From contig NZ_JAIWPU010000045.1 of NCBI RefSeq assembly GCF_021191705.1, positions 1 through 62,378 on the forward strand: a stretch of 62,378 bases of DNA, read 5' to 3'. The stretch comes from Proluteimonas flavola (GTDB lineage: Bacteria > Pseudomonadota > Gammaproteobacteria > Xanthomonadales > Xanthomonadaceae). Below the pieces are notes generated by a model. The model saw only the letters and a program-made list of their open reading frames with translations. It made no database searches and was not told the origin of the DNA. Both the position numbers and the translations under genes were made by a program. Shown here in pieces: positions 22,673 through 31,401 of this stretch. The stretch's first letter is position 1. The number at the start of each line of letters is the position of its first letter.

Positions 22673-23583
22673 GACATCCCGTCCGACAAGCCTGCGCCGG
22701 CCTGCTTCTGAGTGTGTTCGCGTGTATGCCCGGTCACGCGGTCGAGATCATGCGCTGGGAACGCCTGCCGCTGGCGGTTCCCTTGGTCGTCGGCCAGGAG
22801 CGCGTCGTCTTCATCGACCGGAACGTGCAGGTGGGCGTACCGGCGAGCCTGGGCGACAAGCTGCGTGTCCAGAGCGCAGGCGGCGCGGTGTATCTGCGTG
22901 CCGACGCCCCGATTCCGCCCACGCGCCTGCAACTGCAGGATGTCGCCACGGGCGAACTGATCCTGCTGGATATCGCCGCTGGACCGTCCGAAGACGACCA
23001 ACCCCCTCTGGAGCCCGTGCGCATCGTCGACGGCGTGATGCCCCCGACACGCTTCGGGGATGCCGCGGGCTCCACCACCGCCCGGACGCGCCCCGGCTCG
23101 GCGCCGCAAGCCGCCGGCCGAGCCACCGCGACGCGAGAAACGCCCGTGCCCGTCGTTCTGACGCGATACGCCGCGCAGACCCTCTATGCACCGTTGCGCA
23201 CAGTGGAACCCGTGGCCGGGATCGGCCGGGTGAACGTGCGCCGCGATCTCGCGCTGGACACATTGCTGCCGACGCTGCCGGTGCGTGCGCAGGCGCTGGC
23301 GGCATGGCGTCTCGAAGATCACTGGGTCACGGCGGTCCGGCTCACCAACCGATCGCCGCGGCGGATCGCACTCGATCCGCGCCTGCTCCAGGGCGACTTC
23401 GCCACGGCGACCTTCCAGCATCCCGACCTCGGCCCGGCCGGCGGGTCGACCGACACCACCGTGCTCTACCTCGTCACGCGCCGTCGTGGGCTTGCTCAAT
23501 CGGTGCTGCCCGCGCTCTCCGCGATCGACGCGGCGACCCACCTGACACCGAGCCGCCCGCAGGGAGACGGCCATGCGAAGTAA
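22669..23583 (+). CDS. TIGR03749 family ICE protein, TraK/VirB9-like
   Basis: The 304-residue exported protein has a signal peptide (cleavage after GHA), then VEIMRWERLPLAVPLVVGQE, which is the TIGR03749 start, and a beta-rich C-terminal domain with LYAPLRTVEP and RVNVRRDLALDTLLPTLPV. It corresponds to TraK/VirB9 outer-membrane complex subunits. A Pro/Ala/Arg-rich linker separates the domains (about 125-160). Its end overlaps the TIGR03752 start by 11 bases. Confidence 0.88.
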   Translation: MRHPVRQACAGLLLSVFACMPGHAVEIMRWERLPLAVPLVVGQERVVFIDRNVQVGVPASLGDKLRVQSAGGAVYLRADAPIPPTRLQLQDVATGELILLDIAAGPSEDDQPPLEPVRIVDGVMPPTRFGDAAGSTTARTRPGSAPQAAGRATATRETPVPVVLTRYAAQTLYAPLRTVEPVAGIGRVNVRRDLALDTLLPTLPVRAQALAAWRLEDHWVTAVRLTNRSPRRIALDPRLLQGDFATATFQHPDLGPAGGSTDTTVLYLVTRRRGLAQSVLPALSAIDAATHLTPSRPQGDGHAK

Positions 23584-24958
23584 CCCCCTGCTGAAGTGGC
23601 TGCTGATCCCCGTGGCGGTGCTCGCTGTGTTCGTCGTCGTCCGTCTCCTGTCGGGCAACGCCGACACCCCCGCGATGCGTGATGGTTCCAGCGATCTGAC
23701 CCCGGACGAGATGCGGTCGCTGGGCATCGGCGGCGACACCCCGCGCGACACCGTTGCGACGCTGGTCGCGCAGGTCAGGCAACTGCGCGACGAATTGCAG
23801 AGGGCACTGGAAGACAACCGCGCGCAGCGCGCCGAAAACCAGCGCCTGCGCACGCGGGAGGGCGCGATCGACCAGCGCATTGAAACCGCGCTGGACGGGG
23901 AACGCAGTCGTCTGGAGCGCGAGCGCGCACAGCTTGCCGACGATCGCCAGCAAACCGAAGGCCTGCTGCATGACCTACAACGCCGCATCGAGGATCTGGC
24001 CGGCCGGGGCGGCGACAGCGATTTGCCGATCGGGCTCGGCCTCGACGACGGCGACACCGGCGCGGTGCGGTGGATCCGGCCCGACGACGCGCCGTCCGAA
24101 GGCGACGGCGCCCAGGCTGCCCGCGCATTCCCGACCGGCTTCGGCGCAGCCGGGCGAGCGTCACCGGACGAAGACGACGCTGCCGCCGATCCCCTCGGCG
24201 ATGCGTCCCCGCCTGCGACGCCGGTCTACACGGTGCCGACCAACGCCACGCTGATGGGCTCGGTCGCGATGACCGCGCTGATCGGCCGCGTGCCAATCGA
24301 CGGCACGGTCAACGATCCGTTCCCGTTCAAGGTCCTCATCGGTCCCGACAACCTCACCGCCAACGGCATCGACATCCCCGACGTCGCCGGCGCTGTCGTC
24401 AGCGGCACCGCGTCGGGCGACTGGACGCTGTCCTGCGTGCGCGGGCAGATCCGCTCGGTGACGTTCGTGTTCGACGACGGCACCATCCGGACGGTGCCCG
24501 AGGACAGCGAACGCGGCGATCGGCAGCAAGCGGCCGATACCGGCACGCAGGGCGGGCTGGGCTGGATCAGCGATCCCTACGGCATTCCCTGCGTCAGCGG
24601 GCACCGCCGCAGCAACGCCCAGCAGTACCTCGGCACGCAGGCCCTGCTGACAGCAGCCGGCGCGGGCGTCGCGGCGTTGATCCGATCGGACAGGAGCGTC
24701 GTGGTATCCGAGGGCGGTTCCGTCGGCACGGTCGGGATCTCCGGCAGCGAGGCCATGGACCGGATCCTGGCCGGAGGCGTGCAGGACATGTCGTCCTGGG
24801 TCAACCAACTCTATGGGCAGGCATTCGCCGCCGTCTACGTCCAGCCGGGCGCCCGGGTCGCCGTCCATATCGACCGCCCCCTCCACATCGACCACGACCC
24901 TGTCGGACGCCGCGTCGATCACCGCATCGGAGAAGCACATGCGACGGACCTGGATTGA
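23573..24958 (+). CDS. TIGR03752 family ICE protein, TraB/VirB10-like
   Basis: The 461-residue protein has an N-terminal transmembrane helix (about 8-27), a long coiled coil (about 60-140) and an acidic proline-rich linker. The C-terminal domain holds TNATLMGSVAMTALIGRVPI and GWISDPYGIPCVSGHRRSN, with the pattern of TIGR03752 and TraB/VirB10. It spans the periplasm and links inner and outer membrane parts of the channel. It overlaps the lipoprotein gene by 20 bases. Confidence 0.9.
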   Translation: MRSNPLLKWLLIPVAVLAVFVVVRLLSGNADTPAMRDGSSDLTPDEMRSLGIGGDTPRDTVATLVAQVRQLRDELQRALEDNRAQRAENQRLRTREGAIDQRIETALDGERSRLERERAQLADDRQQTEGLLHDLQRRIEDLAGRGGDSDLPIGLGLDDGDTGAVRWIRPDDAPSEGDGAQAARAFPTGFGAAGRASPDEDDAAADPLGDASPPATPVYTVPTNATLMGSVAMTALIGRVPIDGTVNDPFPFKVLIGPDNLTANGIDIPDVAGAVVSGTASGDWTLSCVRGQIRSVTFVFDDGTIRTVPEDSERGDRQQAADTGTQGGLGWISDPYGIPCVSGHRRSNAQQYLGTQALLTAAGAGVAALIRSDRSVVVSEGGSVGTVGISGSEAMDRILAGGVQDMSSWVNQLYGQAFAAVYVQPGARVAVHIDRPLHIDHDPVGRRVDHRIGEAHATDLD

Positions 24959-25370
24959 TGCAGGCCTGGGCGTGCTGGCCGCCACCGTGCTGGCCGGCTG
25001 CGGGACCAGCACGGAACGCCTGCTGCCGCACGGCGACCAGACCATGATGGACATCTGGACCGACGAGACCGGTGGCGCGCGCGGCAGCCACAACGCCCGC
25101 CAGTTGCTCGACGCGCGGCAAGCCCTGCGCCGCCCGCTCACGGACGCCGATGTGCGGGCCGCCCCGGTGGTCAACGCCAGTTACACGCGCACCGCGCAGA
25201 ACGAGATCGACCGGCAGTTCCACCGGCTGCCGAATCCGGACCTCGTCATGTACGTCTTTCCGCACCTGGCCGGCACCGATCCAGCCCCAATTCCCGGCTA
25301 CTCGACCGTATTTCCGTTGTACCAGCGCGTGCAATACGCCATGCCGGGCGAACGGACGGAGGGCTATTGA
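24939..25370 (+). CDS. TIGR03751 family ICE lipoprotein
   Basis: The 143-residue lipoprotein starts at ATG 24939 with GGAG upstream. The lipobox LAGC (Cys about 21) is followed by DQTMMDIWTDETGGARGSHN, typical of TIGR03751. The conserved end includes LPNPDLVMYVFPHLAGTD and TVFPLYQRVQYA. It is a TraV/VirB7-like outer-membrane pilotin candidate. The start overlaps the TIGR03752 coding end, and the stop TGA shares its A with the TraC start. Confidence 0.9.
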   Translation: MRRTWIDAGLGVLAATVLAGCGTSTERLLPHGDQTMMDIWTDETGGARGSHNARQLLDARQALRRPLTDADVRAAPVVNASYTRTAQNEIDRQFHRLPNPDLVMYVFPHLAGTDPAPIPGYSTVFPLYQRVQYAMPGERTEGY

Positions 25371-28258
25371 TGCGCTGGCCGTTTCCCCGCAACCGGCCAA
25401 CCGAATCCGAAGCGACACCCCCGGCCGACGCCTGGGAGCGGTATGTCGCGACGCTGGCCGCGCACGGCATCCCCGAGCCGGGCACCCGGCGCGAGGGGCA
25501 GCGGCCGGCCACCGAGGCCGACACGCAGGCGCTCTATGCGGCACCGCCATCGTTCGCCGATCTCCTGCCGTGGGTCGAGTACCTGCCGGAAACGAAATGC
25601 ATGCTGCTCGACGACGGCCAGTCGGTGGCCGCGTTCTTCGAACTGACGGTCATCGGTACCGAGGGCCGCGAGACCGCCTGGCTGTGGCAGGCCAGGGACG
25701 TCCTGGAAAACGCCCTCCAGGACGCCCTCGATGAGCTCGACGAACACCCGTGGGTGGTGCAGCTGTATGCCCAGGACGAGCCGGACTGGTCCAGCTACGC
25801 GCGCAATCTGGAGGATTACATCCAGCCCCGTGCACGCGGGAGCGCCTTCAGCGCCTTCTATCTGCGTTTTTTCAGCCACCATCTGCGCGCGATCGCAAAG
25901 CCCAACGGCCTGTTCGAGGACACAGCCGTCACCCATCTGCCCTGGCGCGGGCAACTGCGAAGGGTGCGCATGGTCGTTCATCGCCGCACGCCGACGGCTG
26001 CATCTGTGCGGCGCGGCCAATCGCCCGAGCAGGCGCTGGCGACGATCTGCGACCGGCTGACCGGCGGACTGGCGAACGCCGGCGTCAAGGCACGCCGTCT
26101 GTCCGGCGCGGACATCCACGACTGGTTGCTGCGCTGGTTCAATCCCAATCCCTCCCTGCTAGGCGACACCCCCGAGGACCGTGACCGCTTCTACGCGCTC
26201 ACCCGCTATCCCGACGAGGCCGAGGAAGGCGAGATCGAACTGGCGTCGGGCGACTTCGCGCAGCGCCTGTTCTTCGGCCAGCCACGTTCGGACCTCGACG
26301 ACGGGGTCTGGTTTTTCGACGGCATGCCCCACCGCGCGATCGTCATGGATCGCCTGCGCATGCCGCCGCAGACCGGCCACCTCACGGGAGAAACACGCAA
26401 GGGCGGCGACGCCGTCAACGCCCTGTTCGACCAGCTGCCGGAAGACACCATCCTGTGCATGACCCTGGTCGCCACGCCGCAGGACGTCCTCGAAGCCCAC
26501 CTCAACCACATCGGCAGGAAGGCGGTCGGCGACACGCTGGCCAGCGAGCAGACCCGTGCGGACGTGCACCAGGCCCGCAAGCTGATCGGCAGCGCCCACA
26601 AACTCTACCGCGGCGCGCTCGCGTTCTATGTCCGCGGTCGTGACCTCGCGCAACTCGAAGACCGCGGCGTGCAATTGGCCAACGTCCTGCTCGGCGCCGG
26701 CCTGCAGCCGGTGCGCGAGGAGGACGAGGTCGCGCCCCTCAACACCTACATTCGCTGGCTCCCCTGCGTCTTCGACCCGTCCGCCGACCGGCGGCAGCTC
26801 TACACGCAGCTCATGTTCGTCCAGCACGCCGCGAACCTCGCTCCGGTATGGGGGCGCAGTCAGGGCACCGGACATCCCGGCATCACCGTGTTCAATCGCG
26901 GCGGGAGCCCCGTCACGTTCGATCCGCTCAACCGGCTGGACCGACAGATGAACGCGCACCTGGTGGTGTTCGGCCCGACCGGCTCGGGCAAGAGCGCGAC
27001 CCTCAACAACATCCTCAACCAGGTGACGGCCGTCTACCGGCCGCGCTGGTTCATCGTGGAGGCCGGCAACAGCTTCGGTCTGTTCGGCGATCTGGCCGCG
27101 CGGCTGGGGCTCACGGTCCACCGCGTCAAGCTGTCCCCGGGTGCCGGCGTCAGCCTGGCCCCTTTCGCGGACGCGCACCGGTTGGTGGACACGCCGAGCC
27201 AGGTCAGCACCCTCGATGCCGATGCGATGGACGATGATGCCGACGCCAAGGCGGAAGCGGCCATCGGCGGCGACGAGCAGCGCGACGTTCTCGGCGAACT
27301 GGAAATCACCGCGCGCCTCATGATCACCGGCGGGGAGGACAAGGAAGAGGCGCGGATGACCCGCGCCGACCGGAGCCTGATCCGCCAGTGCATCCTCGAC
27401 GCCGCCCATGTCTGCGCGCCCGCGCGGCGCCCGGTGTTGACGCGCGACGTGCGCAACGCCCTGCGCGATCGGGCCGGCGACCCGACGCTGCCCGAGACGC
27501 GGCGCTCACGGCTGCTGGAGATGGCCGATGCGATGGACATCTTCTGCCAGGGCGTCGACGGCGAGATGTTCGACCGGCCCGGGACGCCATGGCCGGAAGC
27601 CGACATCACCATCGTCGACCTCGCGACCTTCGCGCGCGAAGGCTACAACGCCCAGCTGTCGATCGCCTACATCTCGCTGATCAACACGGTCAACAACATC
27701 GCCGAACGCGACCAGTTCCTGGGCCGGCCGATCATCAACGTCACCGACGAAGCGCACATTATCACCCGCAACCCGCTGCTCGCGCCCTACATCGTCAAGA
27801 TCACCAAGATGTGGCGCAAGCTCGGCGCCTGGTTCTGGTTGGCGACGCAGAACCTCGACGACCTCCCGCGGGCCGCCGAGCCGATGCTGAACATGATCGA
27901 GTGGTGGATCTGCCTCAGCATGCCGCCCGATGAAGTGGAGAAGATCGCCCGGTTCCGGGAACTGACGCCGGCGCAGAAGGCGCTGATGCTCTCCGCGCGC
28001 AAGGAAGCCGGCAAGTTCGGCGAGGGCGTCATCCTCTCGCGCAGCATGGAACTGCTGTTTCGGGTCGTGCCGCCGAGTCTGTATCTCGCCCTGGCCCAGA
28101 CCGAACCCGAAGAGAAAGCGGAACGCTACCAACTGATGCAGCGGCACGGCATCACCGAATTGGAAGCCGCCTGCAGGATCGCCGAAGCCATCGATCGTGC
28201 GCGCGGCATCGACTCGCCGTCGCTCGACGCGTTGAACTTCCCGGGGGCACGCGGATGA
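25370..28258 (+). CDS. traC: Conjugative transfer ATPase, TraC/VirB4 type (TIGR03744, PFL_4706)
   Basis: The 962-residue cytoplasmic ATPase has Walker A FGPTGSGKSATLNN near residue 530 and Walker B-like IINVTDEAHII near 787. It also has the VirB4 C-terminal block LGAWFWLATQNLDDLPR and WWICLSMPPDEVEKIARF. It powers assembly of the secretion channel and pilus. An acidic insertion (DADAMDDDADAKAEAAIGGD) sits about residue 620. ATG at 25370 is used because it overlaps the preceding TGA; the TTG three bases earlier is an alternative. Confidence 0.93.
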   Translation: MRWPFPRNRPTESEATPPADAWERYVATLAAHGIPEPGTRREGQRPATEADTQALYAAPPSFADLLPWVEYLPETKCMLLDDGQSVAAFFELTVIGTEGRETAWLWQARDVLENALQDALDELDEHPWVVQLYAQDEPDWSSYARNLEDYIQPRARGSAFSAFYLRFFSHHLRAIAKPNGLFEDTAVTHLPWRGQLRRVRMVVHRRTPTAASVRRGQSPEQALATICDRLTGGLANAGVKARRLSGADIHDWLLRWFNPNPSLLGDTPEDRDRFYALTRYPDEAEEGEIELASGDFAQRLFFGQPRSDLDDGVWFFDGMPHRAIVMDRLRMPPQTGHLTGETRKGGDAVNALFDQLPEDTILCMTLVATPQDVLEAHLNHIGRKAVGDTLASEQTRADVHQARKLIGSAHKLYRGALAFYVRGRDLAQLEDRGVQLANVLLGAGLQPVREEDEVAPLNTYIRWLPCVFDPSADRRQLYTQLMFVQHAANLAPVWGRSQGTGHPGITVFNRGGSPVTFDPLNRLDRQMNAHLVVFGPTGSGKSATLNNILNQVTAVYRPRWFIVEAGNSFGLFGDLAARLGLTVHRVKLSPGAGVSLAPFADAHRLVDTPSQVSTLDADAMDDDADAKAEAAIGGDEQRDVLGELEITARLMITGGEDKEEARMTRADRSLIRQCILDAAHVCAPARRPVLTRDVRNALRDRAGDPTLPETRRSRLLEMADAMDIFCQGVDGEMFDRPGTPWPEADITIVDLATFAREGYNAQLSIAYISLINTVNNIAERDQFLGRPIINVTDEAHIITRNPLLAPYIVKITKMWRKLGAWFWLATQNLDDLPRAAEPMLNMIEWWICLSMPPDEVEKIARFRELTPAQKALMLSARKEAGKFGEGVILSRSMELLFRVVPPSLYLALAQTEPEEKAERYQLMQRHGITELEAACRIAEAIDRARGIDSPSLDALNFPGARG

Positions 28259-28995
28259 ACCGAAACAAGGGTCCACGTCATCGCGTCGCCTGGGCGATCG
28301 GTCTGGCCGCCACGGCGGTCCTCGTCGCGATCGCCATCTCCCAGCTGCGTCCCGCCACATCGCCGCTGTCGAATCGGCCGCCACCCACCGCCGACGCCTC
28401 ACCAGGGCCCGCCGGACCGCCCTGGCGGTACGGTCGCGCCGACGCGCGCTACACCGTCACGGCGTACGCGGATCTCGAATGCCCGCACTGCCAGGTCTAC
28501 CTTCCGCGGCTCAAGCGCTGGATCGACGCCAACCCCGACGTGAACTGGCAGTGGCATCACCTGCCGCTGGCGTTCCACGAGCCCGCCGCCACCGATGCGG
28601 CCCGGCTGGCAGAATGCGCCGGCCTCACGCGCGGCAACGACGCATTCTGGCATGCCGTTTCGTGGGTCTACGGACACACCCGGGGCAACGGCTTGGGGGT
28701 GCCCGACGGCGTGCGCTATCCCGGCCTGACCCCAGCGCTCCACCAATGCCTCGACAGCGCGCGTCCGGACACGGCGATCCGCGCGCAGGCCGACGAGGCC
28801 GCGCAGGCGGGCATCGCCGCCACGCCGACGCTGCTGCTCCAGGACCACCGCACGGGCGGCACGCTGCGCATCGACGGGCCGGTCGACGACGATGCCTTGC
28901 TCTCGGCTATCGACCTCGTGTCCGCACCCGCCGACGACACCCCGTCGTCGTCATCCCCAATGTCCGCCGACGATGTCGGCGACATGCCCAGGTAG
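28255..28995 (+). CDS. DsbA-like thioredoxin-fold protein of the transfer operon
   Basis: The 246-residue protein has an N-terminal membrane anchor (about 12-30), a Pro-rich linker, and a DsbA-type domain. The active site is LECPHCQVY (CxxC with His, like DsbA), with the cis-Pro loop AATPTLLLQ near 190. It should catalyse disulphide formation or isomerisation in the periplasm, needed because many MPF-G proteins carry cysteine pairs. The last ten codons overlap stem 1 of the three-hairpin element (copy 3) ahead of radC, so this end is both coding and structured. Confidence 0.85.
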   Translation: MNRNKGPRHRVAWAIGLAATAVLVAIAISQLRPATSPLSNRPPPTADASPGPAGPPWRYGRADARYTVTAYADLECPHCQVYLPRLKRWIDANPDVNWQWHHLPLAFHEPAATDAARLAECAGLTRGNDAFWHAVSWVYGHTRGNGLGVPDGVRYPGLTPALHQCLDSARPDTAIRAQADEAAQAGIAATPTLLLQDHRTGGTLRIDGPVDDDALLSAIDLVSAPADDTPSSSSPMSADDVGDMPR

Positions 28996-29032
28996 CCCGA
29001 GGTCTTTGAGGCTACGGCGCGGCACGCCGCGC
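28966..29032 (+). promoter_or_regulatory. Three-hairpin leader RNA element, copy 3
   Basis: Stem 1 pairs GCCGAC 28966-28971 with GTCGGC 28975-28980. The linker is GACATGCCCAG. Stem 2 pairs GTAGCC 28992-28997 with GGCTAC 29010-29015 around a 12-base loop. Stem 3 pairs GCGCGGC 29017-29023 with GCCGCGC 29026-29032. It lies 209 bases upstream of the radC start, and stem 1 overlaps the end of the DsbA-like gene. Confidence 0.75.
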
Positions 29033-29069
29033 TGATCTCCGCCCGCTTCGCGTCCCTTGCCGCGGGCAG

Positions 29070-29143
29070 CCACCGGCAATCGGTGGCGGGTGCCCCGTGA
29101 TCCCCGTTCCATCATCCATGCCCGGAGCGTGCCTTCGGGCATG
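29070..29143 (+). promoter_or_regulatory. Two further leader hairpins before radC
   Basis: CCACCG 29070-29075 pairs with CGGTGG 29081-29086 (loop GCAAT), and CATGCCCG 29117-29124 pairs perfectly with CGGGCATG 29136-29143. The second ends 31 bases before the ATG at 29175, which has AGGAG upstream. Together with the three-hairpin element the whole leader is structured. Confidence 0.55.
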
Positions 29144-29174
29144 CCGACGGTGCTCTTCCCACAGGAGACATCCC

Positions 29175-29675
29175 ATGTCGTCGCTCACCGCGCACTTCGC
29201 ACAACCCTGCTCGCACGAAACTTCTCTCTCCACAGAACAAGCCGATGCCATCATCGCGCAAGCACTCGCGTTGCTGGAACAACGCATCTTCGCCACCGGT
29301 CCAAAGATCTCAGGGCTGAAAGCCGTTGCCGACTACCTGCGGCTGCAACTGATCCACGAACCCAGCGAAGTATTCGCCGCTGTCTTCCTCACTACACGTC
29401 ATCAGGTCATCGCGATCGAGACCCTGTTCAGAGGCACCATCGATTCAAGCGAGGTCCATCCGCGTGTCGTCGTCCAACGCGCGATGGCCCATAACGCCGC
29501 CGCCGTGATCGTCGCGCACCAGCATCCCTCCGGACACGCCCAACCCTCCGCAGCGGACCTGATCCTGACCAAGGACCTGCGATGCGCTCTGCAAATGCTG
29601 GACGTGAGACTGCTCGATCATTTCGTTATCGGCAAAGGCACGCCGTTCTCGCTCGCCAAGCGCGGGCTTCTCTGA
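29175..29675 (+). CDS. radC: RadC family JAMM-motif protein
   Basis: The 166-residue protein is a RadC-type domain of the JAB1/MPN fold: VIVAHQHPSGHAQPSAADL supplies the metal-binding pattern HxHPSG-x6-SxxD. Chromosomal RadC proteins are longer and have an N-terminal helix-hairpin-helix part; this short form is the mobile-element version. Despite the name, no DNA-repair role is established for the family. It is placed inside the transfer region between the DsbA-like gene and TIGR03757, with a long structured leader of its own, so it is probably expressed with the maintenance genes and not the mating genes. Confidence 0.88.
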   Translation: MSSLTAHFAQPCSHETSLSTEQADAIIAQALALLEQRIFATGPKISGLKAVADYLRLQLIHEPSEVFAAVFLTTRHQVIAIETLFRGTIDSSEVHPRVVVQRAMAHNAAAVIVAHQHPSGHAQPSAADLILTKDLRCALQMLDVRLLDHFVIGKGTPFSLAKRGLL

Positions 29676-30014
29676 TTCTTCCTCGCTGTTTCCCGGAAGC
29701 CGCGTTCTCGAATCCTTTGCTTCGAGCACGGCTGGGACAGGCACGGCCGAGGACCTGAGTCTGCAAGCCAGCGTGCTTAGCGGACGACTGGTGGACCGGT
29801 TCTGGCGTACCGCCACGCGCCGCGCCATCGAACGTCTGACTTCATCTTGATCCACTGCGGGAGCCTTGGCTCCCGCCTTCCTCTCTTCCGCCGAACGCAG
29901 TCCCGAACGCACGTCGAGGCGTGCCAAACGGGGTGGCGGACATTCCCGTTTCTCGGTCGCGTCCTCCGCCCGCTTGGGTTCGACTGCGGCATGCACATCA
30001 CACGGTGGATCGAC
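29676..30014 (+). other. Intergenic region between radC and TIGR03757
   Basis: No convincing gene in this 340-base stretch. It contains the hairpin at 29857-29876. Upstream in-frame starts for the next gene at 29847 and 29991 are possible but precede the signal peptide. A promoter for the distal transfer genes is expected here but not identifiable by eye. Confidence 0.4.
29857..29876 (+). terminator. Possible terminator after radC
   Basis: GCGGGAGCC (29857-29865) and GGCTCCCGC (29868-29876) form a perfect stem with a tight turn, followed by a pyrimidine-rich TTCCTCTCTT tract rather than a pure T-run. It could end the radC transcript or be another leader hairpin for the gene at 30015. Confidence 0.5.
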
Positions 30015-30449
30015 ATGCCATTTCCTGTCCTCACGTCCCCCGCACTGCGCCGGTGCTGGCTGGCACTCGCAGTGGTCGCCGCGCTGATCGGTCCCGCATC
30101 GGCGAACGACATCATCGTCGTCACCGACAGCGGCCACCCCGTCCGCGCGCCCGCCAACGTCCGCGTCATCGAACTGGACCGCGCCGCGCGCCTCGAAGCG
30201 GAACTGGCGGCAGACCTTCCCGCCAACCCGGCCGAGGCGGCGACCCTCGTTCAGCAACGCCTGCGCGACGGCGGCCTGCCGCTGCAACGTCGCCTCGCCG
30301 ACGCCTGGCAGGACGTGGCCGATGCTTGGAGCCTGGGCGTCGCCAAGCTGCCCGCCGTCGTCGTCGACCGGCGCTACGTCGTCTACGGCGAACCCGACAC
30401 CGCCCGCGCAGTGGCCCGCATCGAAGCCTTCCGGAGCACCCAGCCATGA
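30015..30449 (+). CDS. TIGR03757 family ICE protein
   Basis: About 144 residues from ATG 30015 (GGTGG upstream). It has a signal peptide (cleavage after ASA), then NDIIVVTDSGHPVRAPANVR, which matches TIGR03757 (PFL_4709-like). The C-terminal WSLGVAKLPAVVVDRRYVVY resembles the thioredoxin-like end of TrbC-type proteins. It acts in the periplasm and is followed by TIGR03756 with an ATG inside its stop region. Confidence 0.87.
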   Translation: MPFPVLTSPALRRCWLALAVVAALIGPASANDIIVVTDSGHPVRAPANVRVIELDRAARLEAELAADLPANPAEAATLVQQRLRDGGLPLQRRLADAWQDVADAWSLGVAKLPAVVVDRRYVVYGEPDTARAVARIEAFRSTQP

Positions 30450-31393
30450 CCCGTCTCGCCGCCGCTGCCCGACGCCTGCGCCTGCTCGCCGCCACGTTCC
30501 TGCTGGGGACAGCGGGCTCGGCTTATGCGCTCAACACCCAAGCGATCGTATCCGCCGCACTCTCCCCGGATTGCCTCGAATACCGTGTTGTCGGCATCTG
30601 CTACTGGCTCAGTTGCGGGTTGACCGGCTGCACCGTTCGCACATCGGTAAAGATCCGGCACTACGTCCCCGACGCCGTCGTCTCCGCGTACAGCAACACC
30701 GGCGAGAACCCGTGGATCGAGGTGCGCCCCATGAGCACGCCGAACGCCAGCGCGCAGGCCGGCGGCGACGGCACGACCGGCCACAGCGGCGAAAACGAGC
30801 TGGCCAAGTTCAAGAACGCGGATGTCATCGGCCACCCGGCGGGCGAAGCCTTCAGCCGCTTCGCCAGTGCATTTGGTTACACCTGCGAAGGTGCTGGCAC
30901 CGCGTTCATACCTTACTTGCTCAGCACGCTCGATACCGTTGCGTGGCGATACAACGTCCCCGAAGCAGTCTATCCGGAGTCGCTGATCCCCGGCCAACGC
31001 GAGATCGGCGGGCGGACCACGCTGGATCTCTGGGGCAACGTCTACCCGCGGGGCGGGTTTCTGCATCAAGCGGACGACTACATGAGCGGCGCCGTGGTCG
31101 CCCAGCGCGCGGGCGACATCGTGACCCGCCGCGGGCAACCGCACGTCTACCAGCCGCTGCTCGCGCAGTCGCGCGATGGCTACTGGCCAGCCGGCGCTTT
31201 GGTCGAAAGCGATGCGGCAACCGGCAAATGGCAGGAACTCACCCCGACGCTGTCGAGCAGCTGCGCGGTATTCCCGCACGCCGACCCGCAAGTGCAGGCA
31301 CAGCGCGGCGACTACGCGTGGGCGCTGTGGCGGCCCTACGCCTGCTGTCAGCGGCGCGGCCAGATATTCCTCGGCAGCATCGACTTCCAATGA
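30446..31393 (+). CDS. TIGR03756 family ICE protein, TraU-like
   Basis: The 315-residue exported protein has a signal peptide (cleavage near AYA), followed by LNTQAIVSAALSPDCLEYRV and ICYWLSCGLTGCTVRTSVKI, rich in cysteine as in TraU proteins. It has at least ten cysteines, so it depends on disulphide formation and on the DsbA-like protein encoded upstream. Part of the outer-membrane mating-pair stabilisation set. It overlaps both neighbours. Confidence 0.9.
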   Translation: MTRLAAAARRLRLLAATFLLGTAGSAYALNTQAIVSAALSPDCLEYRVVGICYWLSCGLTGCTVRTSVKIRHYVPDAVVSAYSNTGENPWIEVRPMSTPNASAQAGGDGTTGHSGENELAKFKNADVIGHPAGEAFSRFASAFGYTCEGAGTAFIPYLLSTLDTVAWRYNVPEAVYPESLIPGQREIGGRTTLDLWGNVYPRGGFLHQADDYMSGAVVAQRAGDIVTRRGQPHVYQPLLAQSRDGYWPAGALVESDAATGKWQELTPTLSSSCAVFPHADPQVQAQRGDYAWALWRPYACCQRRGQIFLGSIDFQ

Positions 31394-31401
31394 GGCGGCC
31401 C

